DNA of 64,000 bases from Microbulbifer sp. THAF38 (GCF_009363535.1 NZ_CP045369.1:1252501-1316500); one strand, 5' to 3'. Shown: positions 1 through 10,697, numbered from the stretch's first letter. Notes: generated from the letters alone by a model not told the origin. Numbers and translations are program-made.

Positions 1-902
1 GCGCCATGGCGGCGAATTACGTCTTTGGCTATCGAGTAGCGATGCTGGTGGCAGGGGCTGGTGCGCTCTATATCGCGGATATTGCCAGCTGGTCGGTATC
101 TTACCTGGCGATGGCGGGACTGATGGGCATTGGTGTGATCACCACATTGGCGATTGCCGAGCCCGATCATTCCCAGGTCAATCGCGAGGCGGAGGGCATG
201 CAGAGTGCATGGGTCGAGCGCCTGCTTGGCAAAGGAGAGCACAGCCGTCTTAAAGAGTGGTTCATTCGAGCGGTGGCCTGCCCGTTTATTGAATTCTTCC
301 AGCGTAATGGTCGTTTTGCCCTCGTTTTGTTGATTTTTATCGGCATATTCCGCCTCAGCGATATTGCCATGGGCATCATGGCGAATCCCTTTTACTTGGA
401 TTTGGGATTTACCAAGACCGAAATCGCCGAGATCAGTAAGGTTTTTGGGTTTTTCTGCACGGTCCTCGGTTCGTTTCTCGGTGGCCTATTCGTCGTGCGC
501 TACGGCATTATGCGCCCCCTGATCCTCGGCGCGGTGATGGTCGCGTGTACCAACCTCCTGTTTGCCCAGCTCGCGCTTATCGGCCCGGACAAGGCCTGGC
601 TGGCTTTGGTGATCAGTGCCGACAATATCAGCGGGGGCATCGCCAACGCGGTTTTGATTGCTTATCTCTCCAGCCTGGCGAACAAGGCTTATACAGCCAC
701 GCAGTACGCCTTGTTTAGCTCCCTGATGACGTTGCCCGGTAAATTTATCAGTGGCTTCTCTGGCATAGTGGTCGATGCTCAGGGCTATGCTCATTTCTTT
801 ATTTACGCCGCCCTGATGGGGTTGCCAGCTGTCCTACTTGCCATCTACCTCTGGCGTAGGGAAAAGCGTGACTGGCGTGGAGAGCAGCCTCAGCCTGGCT
901 AG
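1..902 (+). CDS. AmpG-like MFS permease, first copy (5' truncated by window)
   Basis: This is the C-terminal roughly 300 residues of a major facilitator superfamily permease of the AmpG type, the inner-membrane family that imports anhydromuropeptides during cell-wall recycling. The reading frame is open to the window edge, so the ATG at position 6 is probably internal. The visible start (NYVFGYRVAMLVAGAGALY) matches the mid-protein segment of AmpG. Several hydrophobic helices and the loop PFIEFFQRNG before the second half of the transporter are visible. A homologous permease follows at 1210. Substrate is inferred from family only. Confidence 0.85.
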   Translation, partial: AMAANYVFGYRVAMLVAGAGALYIADIASWSVSYLAMAGLMGIGVITTLAIAEPDHSQVNREAEGMQSAWVERLLGKGEHSRLKEWFIRAVACPFIEFFQRNGRFALVLLIFIGIFRLSDIAMGIMANPFYLDLGFTKTEIAEISKVFGFFCTVLGSFLGGLFVVRYGIMRPLILGAVMVACTNLLFAQLALIGPDKAWLALVISADNISGGIANAVLIAYLSSLANKAYTATQYALFSSLMTLPGKFISGFSGIVVDAQGYAHFFIYAALMGLPAVLLAIYLWRREKRDWRGEQPQPG

Positions 903-1209
903 GGGCTGCTCAAGGTAGTTCAGGGCAGGCATTGACTCGTTTTTCCCATCCTTCTTCCCGTCGAATTCTTTTTGAATTTCTTGGTGGTCGCTGAAAGCGA
1001 CCCCCAGCGTTTTTAGTGGTTTTCAGTTTGTGCACTAGATAGTTGCTGACTCCGGGCATTTTCGTTGGCTTGTGTCTATGTTGGTGGAGGGGAAACCCAC
1101 TCCTTTTCCTGCGCATAGTCATTGCTGCCTCCCCCATGAGGACTACCGGATTTGTTTACGGTAATTGGCACATTTTCAATGCAGAGTTAACGAATAAACA
1201 CGACAAACT
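903..1209. other. Intergenic gap between the two AmpG-like genes
   Basis: About 300 bases without a convincing gene. A short inverted repeat (GGTCGCT-gaa-AGCGACC, near 986-1002) lies inside it. I see no clear terminator T-tract or strong promoter. The next gene starts at 1210 without an obvious Shine-Dalgarno sequence. Confidence 0.4.
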
Positions 1210-2484
1210 ATGTCCCACGAAACAGTCAGGGAAGCGATATTTAACCGGAGAATGCTGATCTGTATCGGCACCGGCTTTTCCTCGGGGATGCCGTTGTTTG
1301 TACTGATACAGTTGGTGCCCGCTTGGCTCAGAACCGAGGGAGTGGACCTGGCGACGATTGGTATTTTCTCCCTACTGGGATTGCCCTATACCTGGAAGTT
1401 TCTCTGGGCGCCGCTTATGGAGCGCTACGCTTTCCCGATATTAGGGAGGCGGCGGGGGTGGATGCTGGTGATGCAGCTCCTGCTGATCGTCTTTATTGGC
1501 GCACTGGGGATGTTCAACCCCCAATTTAATATTTGGACGATTGCAGCCCTGTGCTTCGGCGTCGCCTTTTTTAGCGCCAGCCAGGATATTGTTCTGGATG
1601 CCTTTCGCCGGGAAATCCTACCAGACTGGGAGTTGGGACTCGGCAACTCTTTTCACGCCAACGCTTACCGCATTTCCGGCTTAGTGCCGGGGTCTCTCAG
1701 CTTAATTCTCTCTGATCACCTGGCCTGGGGGCAGGTGTTTTGGGTGACGGCGGCCTTTATGCTGATTGCGGTATTTATGACCTTAATGGTTTCCGAACCG
1801 CAGCACCCTGCCGCGCGACCAAGATCACTACGTGAAGCCATCGTTTTGCCTTTTGTGGAGTTTTTTAGTCGCAATGGCGTCAGGCATGCCGTCTTGGTAT
1901 TGGCCTTTATGTTTCTGTATAAGTTGGGCGATAGCATGGCTACTGCCCTGGCGACGCCTTACTACCTGGATATGGGCTATTCCAATACGGATATTGGTAT
2001 TGTCGCTAAAAATGCCGGGCTTTGGCCGGCGGTAATTGGTGGCTTTCTCGGCGGGCTGTTAATCGTGCGCATCGGCATTAATAAATGCCTGTGGATTTTC
2101 GGGGTTATTCAGCTTGTTTCGATCTTTGGTTTTATGATTCTGGCCCAGGCCAATGAGGGCTTGGTGGGTACCCCCGGGTTCAAGCCCAGCCTCTGGTTAC
2201 TGGCAGTGGTTATTGCTTTTGAATACTTGGGGGTGGGGCTTGGAACCGCAGTGTTTATTGCCTTTATTGCTCGAACCACGAGTAAATTGCATACCGCGAC
2301 ACAATTAGCGCTCTTTACGGCGCTGACCTCCCTGCCCAGAACTTTTGCCAATGCCTCTACGGGCTATTTGGTGGAGTCTATGGGTTGGATCAACTTCTTC
2401 TTGCTGTGCGCCGCTCTTGCGGTTCCAGGGATGTTGTTACTCTTTGCCGTGGCCCCGTGGAAGGGGGAGGGCGAAGAAGCCTGA
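1210..2484 (+). CDS. AmpG-like MFS permease, second copy
   Basis: This 424-residue protein is a full-length AmpG-type permease (family length 420-500) with about 12 hydrophobic segments. Landmarks are GFSSGMPLFVL in helix 1, LGLPYTWKFLWAPLMER after helix 2 and SQDIVLDAFRREIL in the middle. The last matches the conserved AmpG segment that the truncated upstream copy has lost. It probably imports 1,6-anhydro-muropeptides or related cell-wall fragments by proton symport. The two copies share order and orientation, which suggests an ancient tandem duplication. No ampD or ampC is seen next to them. Confidence 0.88.
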   Translation: MSHETVREAIFNRRMLICIGTGFSSGMPLFVLIQLVPAWLRTEGVDLATIGIFSLLGLPYTWKFLWAPLMERYAFPILGRRRGWMLVMQLLLIVFIGALGMFNPQFNIWTIAALCFGVAFFSASQDIVLDAFRREILPDWELGLGNSFHANAYRISGLVPGSLSLILSDHLAWGQVFWVTAAFMLIAVFMTLMVSEPQHPAARPRSLREAIVLPFVEFFSRNGVRHAVLVLAFMFLYKLGDSMATALATPYYLDMGYSNTDIGIVAKNAGLWPAVIGGFLGGLLIVRIGINKCLWIFGVIQLVSIFGFMILAQANEGLVGTPGFKPSLWLLAVVIAFEYLGVGLGTAVFIAFIARTTSKLHTATQLALFTALTSLPRTFANASTGYLVESMGWINFFLLCAALAVPGMLLLFAVAPWKGEGEEA

Positions 2485-2531
2485 TATTGCGGGCCATATC
2501 GCTCTTTAGCTTGTTCGTCGGACAGGCTCCC

Positions 2532-2846
2532 CTAGGGCTTCCACCGGTATCTAGCCATATCCACTCGCCCTTTGAGAAAGCTAACCCCCTCCTTCTGTAG
2601 TCGCTCCCGCTGGCGCGAGGCCCCGGGCTCGGGCAGGGAGATACGTCCCTGGGCGTTGATGACTCTGTGCCAAGGGAGATTTGTGTCTTTGGGTAACTTC
2701 CTCAGTTGTTGGCCGGCGAGTCGAGCTGCTCTGGGAAAGCCGGCCATTTCTGCCAAATCCCCATAAGTGACTACATAGCCACTTGGGATTGAGGCCAAAA
2801 CGCGACATATTCTGGCAAGTGCACTGCTAGTTTGTTCTTCGCTCAC
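2532..2846 (-). CDS. Alkyltransferase-like protein (Atl/MGMT family)
   Basis: A small protein (104 residues from the GTG at 2846) of the MGMT DNA-binding fold. The active-site motif that is PCHRV in true O6-alkylguanine transferases reads PWHRVI here. The alkyl-accepting cysteine is therefore replaced by tryptophan, the hallmark of alkyltransferase-like (Atl) proteins. These bind O6-alkylguanine lesions and hand them to nucleotide excision repair without repairing them. The helix-turn-helix segment YGDLAEMAGFPRAARLAGQQ is also visible. I chose GTG 2846 because GGAGAGA lies just upstream; the frame can be extended to another GTG at 2867. Confidence 0.87.
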   Translation of the reverse strand: MSEEQTSSALARICRVLASIPSGYVVTYGDLAEMAGFPRAARLAGQQLRKLPKDTNLPWHRVINAQGRISLPEPGASRQRERLQKEGVSFLKGRVDMARYRWKP

Positions 2847-3075
2847 TAAATCTCTCCACTTAACCACTTATCGGAAGTTTGCCTCAGTTTGCAGCAATTG
2901 GTGCCGAATAGGCTATAAATGCGTATCTAAAGCTGCCGTGCCCGTTTTTTCCTTTTGCTTGTTGAGTAGTAACGGCGTGCCAGATTATTGACAGTTATGG
3001 CATTATTGCAGCTTGTTTCGTTTTTTTTAGAACGGTTTTCACTGTTGGTTCACCCAGAAACTTTAAGGTCCTCCT

Positions 3076-4107
3076 GTGGTTCTATCGACACGCTTGTCTA
3101 AGTTTTTCACGCAAACTCTTTTCTGCCTGGCCCCTTTGTCACTCCATGCCGGTGTGCTCACCCTTGAGAACGGTGATCGTATTCAGGGAGAGTTGGTGCT
3201 GGTTGATAGCGAGCAGGTAATTTGGAAGTCCGAAACTTTTGGCCAGGTCAAAGTTGATAAGTCCAAAGTTGTTTCTATGGATGTCGATACCGACTTGAAA
3301 ATTGCCGGGCGCGATGAGCCTTGTACCCTGGCGGGGCATCACCAGGAACAATGGGAAGTCTATTGTGCCGAGGGGGATGGTTGGCTGATTGATTTTCCCG
3401 GTGTTGAGCGCGCCGAACCCTATCCCCACTTTGTCAGTAACCCGGTGGTATTCCATGGCAATGTCAGTGCGGGCGGGGTCTTCGAATCCGGCAACCGTGA
3501 GCGCGAAGATCTAGATGCAAATATTAATCTGGATGTGCGTCACGGAGATTTCCATCACTTGCTCAGTGCCCTATATCAGAATCAGGACAGTGAAGCCGAC
3601 GGTGACCTGGAAAAATATCAGTTCACTTATGATCTCCGCTGGATCTTTGCGGAAAAATGGTTTGCCGCAGCGAACACAGCGCTCGAACATGAAGAAGCGC
3701 GAAACTTAGACTTGGGCACCACGATGGGTCTCGGTCTGGGTTACTTGTTTTACGATACCGATAAAACCGCTTTTTCCCTGGAAGGCGGTGTCAGTAGCCT
3801 GCAGGAAGACTTTATCGATGCAGAACTGAGCGAAGGCCAGGATGACCAGTATGTTGCGGGTCGCATAGCGATGAATTATCGCTATAAATTTTCCCTCGGC
3901 CCGGAAATTTACTTCGACCAGGAAACACTGCAATCCTTTGATCACGGTGATGACTATCAGGCGAATGCCAAAGTCGGGGTGCGCACCCCATTGGTGGAAG
4001 GTGTTTTAATGGAAATTGGCTATCAGTGGCAATACGACAATACCCCGTCACTGGAGAGTGAAAAAGAAGATACCAAGGTAACCGTGGGTGTCGGTTATGA
4101 ATGGTAA
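3076..4107 (+). CDS. DUF481 outer-membrane protein
   Basis: A 343-residue protein with a signal peptide (TQTLFCLAPLSLHA) followed by a short beta domain (GVLTLENGDRIQGELV), then a C-terminal region of alternating beta strands ending in an aromatic residue (VTVGVGYEW). The terminal tryptophan and strand pattern are typical of outer-membrane barrels. The family is DUF481 (YdiY-like, salt-induced outer-membrane proteins). The start is a GTG with AAGG seven bases upstream. Function is unknown. It is followed by the SDR gene after 77 bases. Confidence 0.82.
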   Translation: MVLSTRLSKFFTQTLFCLAPLSLHAGVLTLENGDRIQGELVLVDSEQVIWKSETFGQVKVDKSKVVSMDVDTDLKIAGRDEPCTLAGHHQEQWEVYCAEGDGWLIDFPGVERAEPYPHFVSNPVVFHGNVSAGGVFESGNREREDLDANINLDVRHGDFHHLLSALYQNQDSEADGDLEKYQFTYDLRWIFAEKWFAAANTALEHEEARNLDLGTTMGLGLGYLFYDTDKTAFSLEGGVSSLQEDFIDAELSEGQDDQYVAGRIAMNYRYKFSLGPEIYFDQETLQSFDHGDDYQANAKVGVRTPLVEGVLMEIGYQWQYDNTPSLESEKEDTKVTVGVGYEW

Positions 4108-4184
4108 GATTTTGCTGGCACATTCTGTTAGGGAAGGTGTCAGGGCACAACCGCAATAAAATATTAAAAAATAAGGAGTTCATC

Positions 4185-4946
4185 ATGCAGATTGCCGGCA
4201 GCATAGTGGCGATTACTGGCGCGGGCCAAGGTTTGGGACGTGCAATGGCAGAATACTTGGCTGCGCGCGGAGCCCGGCTGGCATTGATCGATGTCAACGA
4301 GGACGGTCTCAAGCAGAGCGTTGCCGCTTGTGAGCAGCACGGCGCCGAGGCGCGTAGCTATGTGCTCAATGTCGCCAATGAAGAAGAGGTGGACAAGGGC
4401 TTTCTGCAAATTGCCGAGGACTTCGGTGGCCTGCAGGTGCTGATCAATAATGCCGGTATTATGCGCGATGGCCTGTTGCTGAAATGTAAAGAAGGCAAAG
4501 TGACCGACCGAATGTCTCTAGCTCAGTGGCAATCGGTCATTGATGTGAACCTGACCGGTGTTTTCCTCTGTGGTCGAGCGGCTGCGGGGATTATGGCGGA
4601 GAGTGGCAAAGGCGGGGTAATGATTAATATCTCCAGTCTTTCCCGTGCCGGCAATATGGGGCAAACCAATTACTCTGCCAGTAAGGCGGGGGTTGCCGCA
4701 ATGACAGTAACCTGGGCCCGCGAACTGGCCCGCTACGGTGTACGGGTGGCCGCAATTGCCCCGGGTTTTATCGGCACCGATATGGTTGCGCAGATGCGCC
4801 CAGAGATCCTGGATAGCCTGGTAAAACAGGTGCCGCTGCGCCGTCTCGGGGATCAGGATGAGATTGCCTCCACCGTTACCTTCATCCTGGAAAATGACTT
4901 TATCACTGGTCGTGTTCTAGATGTTGATGGTGGTGCGCGTCTCTAG
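4185..4946 (+). CDS. SDR-family oxidoreductase, FabG-like
   Basis: A 253-residue short-chain dehydrogenase/reductase. It has the N-terminal dinucleotide motif TGAGQGLG, the NNAG motif near residue 90, a catalytic serine (ISSLS) and the YSASKAG active site, followed by the PGFIGTDM segment common in FabG-type enzymes. It probably reduces a 3-oxoacyl thioester or a similar ketone with NAD(P)H in the cytoplasm. The start at 4185 has AAGGAG at 4173-4178; the frame stays open further upstream but without a ribosome binding site. No fatty-acid genes adjoin it, so the true substrate is unknown. Confidence 0.88.
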   Translation: MQIAGSIVAITGAGQGLGRAMAEYLAARGARLALIDVNEDGLKQSVAACEQHGAEARSYVLNVANEEEVDKGFLQIAEDFGGLQVLINNAGIMRDGLLLKCKEGKVTDRMSLAQWQSVIDVNLTGVFLCGRAAAGIMAESGKGGVMINISSLSRAGNMGQTNYSASKAGVAAMTVTWARELARYGVRVAAIAPGFIGTDMVAQMRPEILDSLVKQVPLRRLGDQDEIASTVTFILENDFITGRVLDVDGGARL

Positions 4947-4968
4947 TAGCTAGTAGCCCAGAGATCTA

Positions 4969-5001
4969 GTTAAAAGGGTGAACACTGTTCACCCTTTTAA
5001 C
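4969..5001. terminator. Bidirectional hairpin between convergent genes
   Basis: A perfect 16-bp inverted repeat around a single central C, with AAAA and TTTT inside the stem ends, lies between the convergent SDR gene and the membrane protein at 5070. This fits a two-way intrinsic terminator. Confidence 0.75.
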
Positions 5002-5069
5002 CTATTCCCTCCCCAATCCTGATATTTCCCCCTGACCTAAGTCTAATTCAGGCTATTTCAATAGCCGAC

Positions 5070-5861
5070 TCATGGCTTATTTTTTGTGCTTCCCTGTTTA
5101 CTCAGTTGGCTAAATCTCTTGCGAAAGATTAGATAGATTATTAAGCAGACAACGATCCATACAATAGTGGACATGACTTCGTGGAAAACAGTCTTGTTGA
5201 GCGATAAATGAAAGTCTCTGAATAAAAAACCTTTTATCATTGTGATCCAGGCGAGAAGCATCTTGCTCATATGTAAAGCCCACCAGGGCCTGCCGGAAAT
5301 ATGAGGACGAAAAGTAAAGGTATAAACGTCGAACGCGGCAAAAATCAACATGATTGCTGATGGGACAAGAAAGATATTGGCATAGCTGGGGTGATGGCCA
5401 ATGTCATACAAGAACACCTGGAAATAAAAAATGGCTACCCAGGCAGCCACCAGGGTCAATAGCCAATCGAAAAGGCTGGAAGTAATACGGTCATCTTTTG
5501 AGTGTTTGGTTCTAGGCCAGATGCGATAAGCGGAAAATATTGCATAGCAGAATATAGAAATTAGCCCAAGCAATAAAAGATCCGGATGCGTGTTGTACAC
5601 ATAGGCGGTATCTATCTGATATCTGGGAATATCTGCTTTCAGGTGTGGGACAATGAATGGGTTAAAAAGCATTAATATTGCGCTACCAGAAAATATAACG
5701 GCTAGTAACAATGAGGTTATACCGCAGGCGCGGTGGTAGATGCTCCCTTTCTTCATCAATATGGTCAGCGGGATAGCAAGAACAGTGAGGACAATCGCTG
5801 TGAAGGTGTGAATTTGTATCAGCAGCTTTAGGCCATTAGTAGTTTCAAATAAGAAATGCAT
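5070..5861 (-). CDS. Multi-pass membrane protein of unknown function
   Basis: A 263-residue protein with about six to seven hydrophobic helices. Histidines sit in or near membrane segments (QIHTFTAIV, YHRACGITS, WALHMSKMLLAW). The overall pattern resembles DUF2306-type or related heme/quinone-like integral membrane proteins, but I cannot assign a family firmly. The C-terminus is basic (RKRFSQLSKQGSTKNKP). It lies between a terminator and cfa on the same strand, 149 bases after cfa ends. Confidence 0.65.
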   Translation of the reverse strand: MHFLFETTNGLKLLIQIHTFTAIVLTVLAIPLTILMKKGSIYHRACGITSLLLAVIFSGSAILMLFNPFIVPHLKADIPRYQIDTAYVYNTHPDLLLLGLISIFCYAIFSAYRIWPRTKHSKDDRITSSLFDWLLTLVAAWVAIFYFQVFLYDIGHHPSYANIFLVPSAIMLIFAAFDVYTFTFRPHISGRPWWALHMSKMLLAWITMIKGFLFRDFHLSLNKTVFHEVMSTIVWIVVCLIIYLIFRKRFSQLSKQGSTKNKP

Positions 5862-5927
5862 TGTAGGAAATCCTTAACCAGTGAGGCTGGCCTGTAGGAT
5901 AGGTAGGGCGCTTGATGAAGAGGGCAA

Positions 5928-5965
5928 GAGCTGGGTGGCTGTCTTTTGGCCAGTCACCCGTGCTC
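5928..5965. terminator. Possible terminator hairpin downstream of cfa
   Basis: GAGC and GGGTGGCTG pair with CAGTCACCC and GCTC, giving a long imperfect stem just past the cfa stop. There is no clear T-tract on the minus strand, so the assignment is weak. Confidence 0.35.
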
Positions 5966-6010
5966 AATTTTAAATGTGTTTATATTCGCATGGATAGGCG
6001 TTGTATTTGC

Positions 6011-7156
6011 TCAGCAAATACGTTCCACCCCACCGGTGCGATTATTGGAAAACATCCATTGCCACAATTGCAGCCTTCGCGATCTGAATGTTGCAGCGCT
6101 GGTTAATAAATAAAATCGCCACATGCGAGAAAACTTTCTTCCGTAACGATCTGCAAAGCGGGGCCAGTTGCGTTCAAAATTCTCATGCCAGGCCAAGAGT
6201 GTTTTGTCGTAATCCGGCCCGAAATTATGTAAATCTTCACTGGTGAAAATTCCCTGCGCAGCTTGGGATATTCGCACTGCTGTTGGTATTTCGCCATTTG
6301 GGAAAATATATTTTTCGAACCAGGGGTCGGTATTGGTGGGCTTGGATTTACCGATGGTGTGCAGGAGCAAAATACCGTCTTTCTTCAAGCAGCGCTTACC
6401 GACTTCCATAAAGGCTTTATGATTTTTGTGGCCCACATGCTCGAACATGCCAACACTGGCAATGCGGTCAAAACGCTCATTAAGAGCACGGTAATCCTGC
6501 AGGTGTACCTTAATAGGCAGATTGGCATAGCGTTCCGAAGCATAAGCCCGCTGTTCGCGGGATATGGTGATACCAACACACTCTACCTGGTATTTTTGCG
6601 CGGCATAGCCAATCAGGCTTCCCCAGCCACAGCCGATATCCAGCAGTTTCATACCGGGCTCTAATTGCAGTTTACGGCATATGAGGTCCAGCTTGGCCTC
6701 CTGGGCCTCATCCAGGGTTTGCGCATCTTTCCAGTAACCGCAACTGTAGGTGAGGCGGCTGTCGAGCATGGCTGCGTAAAATTCATTGCCGAGATCGTAG
6801 TGGTGTTCGCCCACTTCGAAGGCCCGATTGCGGCTTTGCAGATTGATGCAATAGCTGCGCAGATAGCGCCAGGTGTTGCGCCAGGTTTTCATATGACGAT
6901 CTAGGTCCGCCTTGATCACACGGGTCATAAACTGATCTAAAGCTGGCACATCCCAGTCGCCACGCATATAGGTCTCGCCTAACCCCAAGCTTTGGCGTGC
7001 GACAATCTCGTCCAGCGCTTCTTCCCGGTGCAGCTGGATGTCCCAGGGTCTGTCACCATTAATTCGAACATCGGCCTCGGCCAAAATATCATCGACTAAA
7101 TGTCGGCTGCGACCAATGGTTGGTGCCTCCAAGGCATCCTGCTGTTCGCTTGCCAT
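6011..7156 (-). CDS. cfa: Cyclopropane-fatty-acyl-phospholipid synthase
   Basis: A 381-residue enzyme, against 382 in E. coli Cfa. It methylenates unsaturated acyl chains of membrane phospholipids using S-adenosylmethionine, usually on entry to stationary phase or in acid. Visible landmarks are EHHYDLGNEFYAAMLD before the methyltransferase domain, the SAM-binding LLDIGCGWGSL near residue 172, and the SVGMFEHVGHKNH segment of the active site. It stands alone on the minus strand, divergent from fxsA across about 150 bases. Confidence 0.95.
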   Translation of the reverse strand: MASEQQDALEAPTIGRSRHLVDDILAEADVRINGDRPWDIQLHREEALDEIVARQSLGLGETYMRGDWDVPALDQFMTRVIKADLDRHMKTWRNTWRYLRSYCINLQSRNRAFEVGEHHYDLGNEFYAAMLDSRLTYSCGYWKDAQTLDEAQEAKLDLICRKLQLEPGMKLLDIGCGWGSLIGYAAQKYQVECVGITISREQRAYASERYANLPIKVHLQDYRALNERFDRIASVGMFEHVGHKNHKAFMEVGKRCLKKDGILLLHTIGKSKPTNTDPWFEKYIFPNGEIPTAVRISQAAQGIFTSEDLHNFGPDYDKTLLAWHENFERNWPRFADRYGRKFSRMWRFYLLTSAATFRSRRLQLWQWMFSNNRTGGVERIC

Positions 7157-7310
7157 CTAAGCCTCCCTCTCTCCCGGTTATTGTGGGGTTGAATATGGCG
7201 CCCTTGAATAATTTGCCTCGCCACTCCATTTACTTCAGCATATCGACAACACCTCTAGCTCCTTCTCGCCCTTATAGTTGGGATGGGCTTTTAGATCAGG
7301 AATTCTCTCT

Positions 7311-7787
7311 ATGCGTCCCTTGCTGCTTCTATTTATAGTCCTACCTGTACTTGAAATGTGGGTGTTAATCACCGTAGGGAGAGAAATCGGCGCCTTGCCT
7401 ACCATTGGGCTGGTATTTTTGACGGCCATCGTTGGTGTAACCCTCTTGCGTCGCCAGGGGTTGTCGACCCTGATGAGGGCTCAGGAGAAGATGCGCACCG
7501 GTGATATTCCCGCCAAAGAGATGGTCGAGGGGATTTTTCTCGCTGTGGGCGGCGCGCTGCTGCTGACCCCTGGATTTATCACCGATGCCATCGGGTTTGC
7601 CTGCCTGATACCGGGGTTGCGCCAACTGCTACTGGGAAGACTGTTGCGTCATGTCACCATAGTCCACCCCGGTGGTCCCCACAGATCCGACTCCAGTCAG
7701 CGGGGTCCAGATATCATCGAGGGAGAGTTTTCACGAGACAAGAGAAAGTCTAGAGAGCAGGTGGATCACAAGCACGATAAAGACTGA
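7311..7787 (+). CDS. fxsA: FxsA family membrane protein
   Basis: A 158-residue protein with the FxsA pattern: N-terminal helix RPLLLLFIVLPVLEMWVLI, GxxxGxLxTIGLVFLTAIVG, and the GGALLLTPGFITDAIG loop. The C-terminal tail is charged and hydrophilic. FxsA in E. coli relieves phage T7 exclusion by F plasmid PifA; its normal job is unknown. The start at 7311 gives the family-typical N-terminus MRPLLL. Location just upstream of groES is common in gammaproteobacteria. Confidence 0.9.
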   Translation: MRPLLLLFIVLPVLEMWVLITVGREIGALPTIGLVFLTAIVGVTLLRRQGLSTLMRAQEKMRTGDIPAKEMVEGIFLAVGGALLLTPGFITDAIGFACLIPGLRQLLLGRLLRHVTIVHPGGPHRSDSSQRGPDIIEGEFSRDKRKSREQVDHKHDKD

Positions 7788-7853
7788 TTTGGTTAAATAG
7801 TGCACATTTTTTCTCTTCATCCGGTACTTTTGCAGTTTTTTCACAGAAGAGTG

Positions 7854-7879
7854 TTGAAATCTATTCTCGCGCCCATAGA
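7854..7879 (+). promoter_or_regulatory. Sigma-32-type heat-shock promoter for groESL
   Basis: TTGAAA at 7854-7859 and CCCATAGA at 7872-7879, 12 bases apart, resemble the RpoH consensus (CTTGAAA, 11-16 bases, CCCCATnT). It lies about 130 bases upstream of groES, as expected for a heat-shock chaperonin operon. Confidence 0.7.
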
Positions 7880-7901
7880 TAGGGAGCAACTCTGAATTAA
7901 A

Positions 7902-7927
7902 CCCCGCCCCTGATAACCAGGGAGGGG
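7902..7927 (+). promoter_or_regulatory. GC-rich hairpin in the groES leader
   Basis: CCCCGCCC and CTG pair with CAG and GGGAGGGG around an ATAAC loop, within the transcribed leader predicted from the upstream promoter. Role unknown; it could affect leader stability. Confidence 0.4.
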
Positions 7928-8005
7928 TGAGGTTACTGGTCCCTAGGGCTGGTACCGCCGATGTTGAAAAAACCTTAAAAAAACGACTCAATGGAGAACT
8001 TATCC

Positions 8006-8299
8006 ATGAAAATTCGTCCTTTACACGACCGCGTCGTAGTACGCCGTAAGGAAGAAGAAGCGATGTCAGCTGGCGGTATCGTGCTGCCAGGCGCTGCCAA
8101 AGAAAAGCCGAACCAAGGTGAAGTGGTAGCCGTGGGTGAGGGCAAGCAGCTGGACAATGGCGACGTTCGCGCACTGTCTGTGAAGGTAGGTGACACTGTT
8201 GTTTTCGGTCGCTATGCCGACAGCAATACCCTCAAGGTGGACGGCGAAGAGCTGATCATCATGAGCGAAGGTGACATCTACGGCGTGTTGGAAGGCTAA
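8006..8299 (+). CDS. groES: Co-chaperonin GroES
   Basis: A 97-residue co-chaperonin that caps the GroEL folding chamber. The sequence opens with [18 protein letters not shown] and has the mobile-loop segment [15 protein letters not shown], and ends with the roof/base strands through GDIYGVLEG. The start at 8006 has GGAGAA at 7992-7997. It forms an operon with groEL, 48 bases downstream, behind a sigma-32-like promoter. Confidence 0.98.
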   Translation: MKIRPLHDRVVVRRKEEEAMSAGGIVLPGAAKEKPNQGEVVAVGEGKQLDNGDVRALSVKVGDTVVFGRYADSNTLKVDGEELIIMSEGDIYGVLEG

Positions 8300-8335
8300 G
8301 GCCAGCCTTTAACTTTACTCGCAAAAAGAATTTGA

Positions 8336-9988
<1,653 letters not shown>

Positions 9989-10013
9989 GCCGGCCGTTTA
10001 GCCTACCTAAAAA

Positions 10014-10039
10014 GCCCCGCAAATGCGGGGTTTTTTTTT
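10014..10039 (+). terminator. groESL intrinsic terminator
   Basis: CCCCGC-AAAT-GCGGGG stem-loop followed by nine T residues, 26 bases after the groEL stop. Confidence 0.95.
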
Positions 10040-10663
10040 GAATAATAAAAATATGAGCAATAGATAAGAGCCAGTTTTTATTGTAGTGCGCAGTACAAAG
10101 CAGTATGAATTCAGTAACAGGCCAAGGGTTTCCACTTAAATTTTTTGGCTGTGCCTTAAACCCTATGACTTCAGCATGTTCAGTAAGAAGCTCAACCGTG
10201 CCCTTGAGTATGTCATCGTTAGGTGGAGTTTTAGCTGTAATTTATGTAATAGGCAGGAAACAAAGATCGCTGACTGAAGATATACACTGTAGAGATTGGA
10301 AGTGGCAACCATTGGGAGTGTATAGGTCGATAGCTTAATTTTAAAAGTTGACTGATTTGCTGGTAAGCCCTACAGGTACAACCCCTGATGAGAATACTAG
10401 GGTGCTTTTTAGGAATAAGAACACACTAAGGGGCCTCTGAATAACTCCGTTGAAGCAATCATTGCCATTTACTAAAAAGGGGGAAGGAAAGAATACACTG
10501 CGCTCGGGACCGTATGAGGCATGGATGCCGATTACGAGCTTACAGGGATGTATTCACAGTGCGTCTTGAGCGCAGTGTATTCTTTCCTTCTGACCCAGTA
10601 GTATATATGTATATTAAATATATTTAATGTTCAATCCAGCCTGACGTTAAGCTGCTCTTTTAA
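10040..10663. other. AT-rich intergenic stretch with repeat relics
   Basis: About 620 bases with no supportable gene. It contains an insertion-sequence-end-like motif GGGGCCTCTGAATAACTC near 10430 and the inverted-repeat unit at 10483-10590. Base composition is lower in G+C than the groEL side, which suggests an old insertion site. Confidence 0.5.
10483..10590. repeat. 108-bp palindromic unit with perfect 23-bp ends
   Basis: The 23 bases at 10483-10505 (starting GAAGGAAAGAATACACTG) are the exact reverse complement of 10568-10590. They flank a 62-base core containing CATGGATGCC and TACAGGGATGTATTCACAG. This looks like a small non-autonomous or REP-type repetitive element. No second copy is seen in this window. 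Confidence 0.7.
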
Positions 10664-10693
10664 ACTCTTTCTCATTAAATGAGAGGAAAGAGT
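10664..10693 (+). promoter_or_regulatory. Hairpin covering the ribosome binding site of the LamG lipoprotein gene
   Basis: ACTCTTT and CTCATT pair with AATGAG and AAAGAGT, leaving AGG bulged. The Shine-Dalgarno stretch GAGAGGAAAGAG lies in the 3' arm, five bases before the ATG at 10698. The inner TCTCATT-A-AATGAGA is a perfect 15-base palindrome, so a protein operator is also possible. Confidence 0.5.
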
Positions 10694-10697
10694 AGAT

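Noticed and set aside
10105..10338. A 77-codon frame between groEL and the lipoprotein gene
   Set aside because: No ribosome binding site, no family, and it lies in repeat-rich AT-rich sequence.
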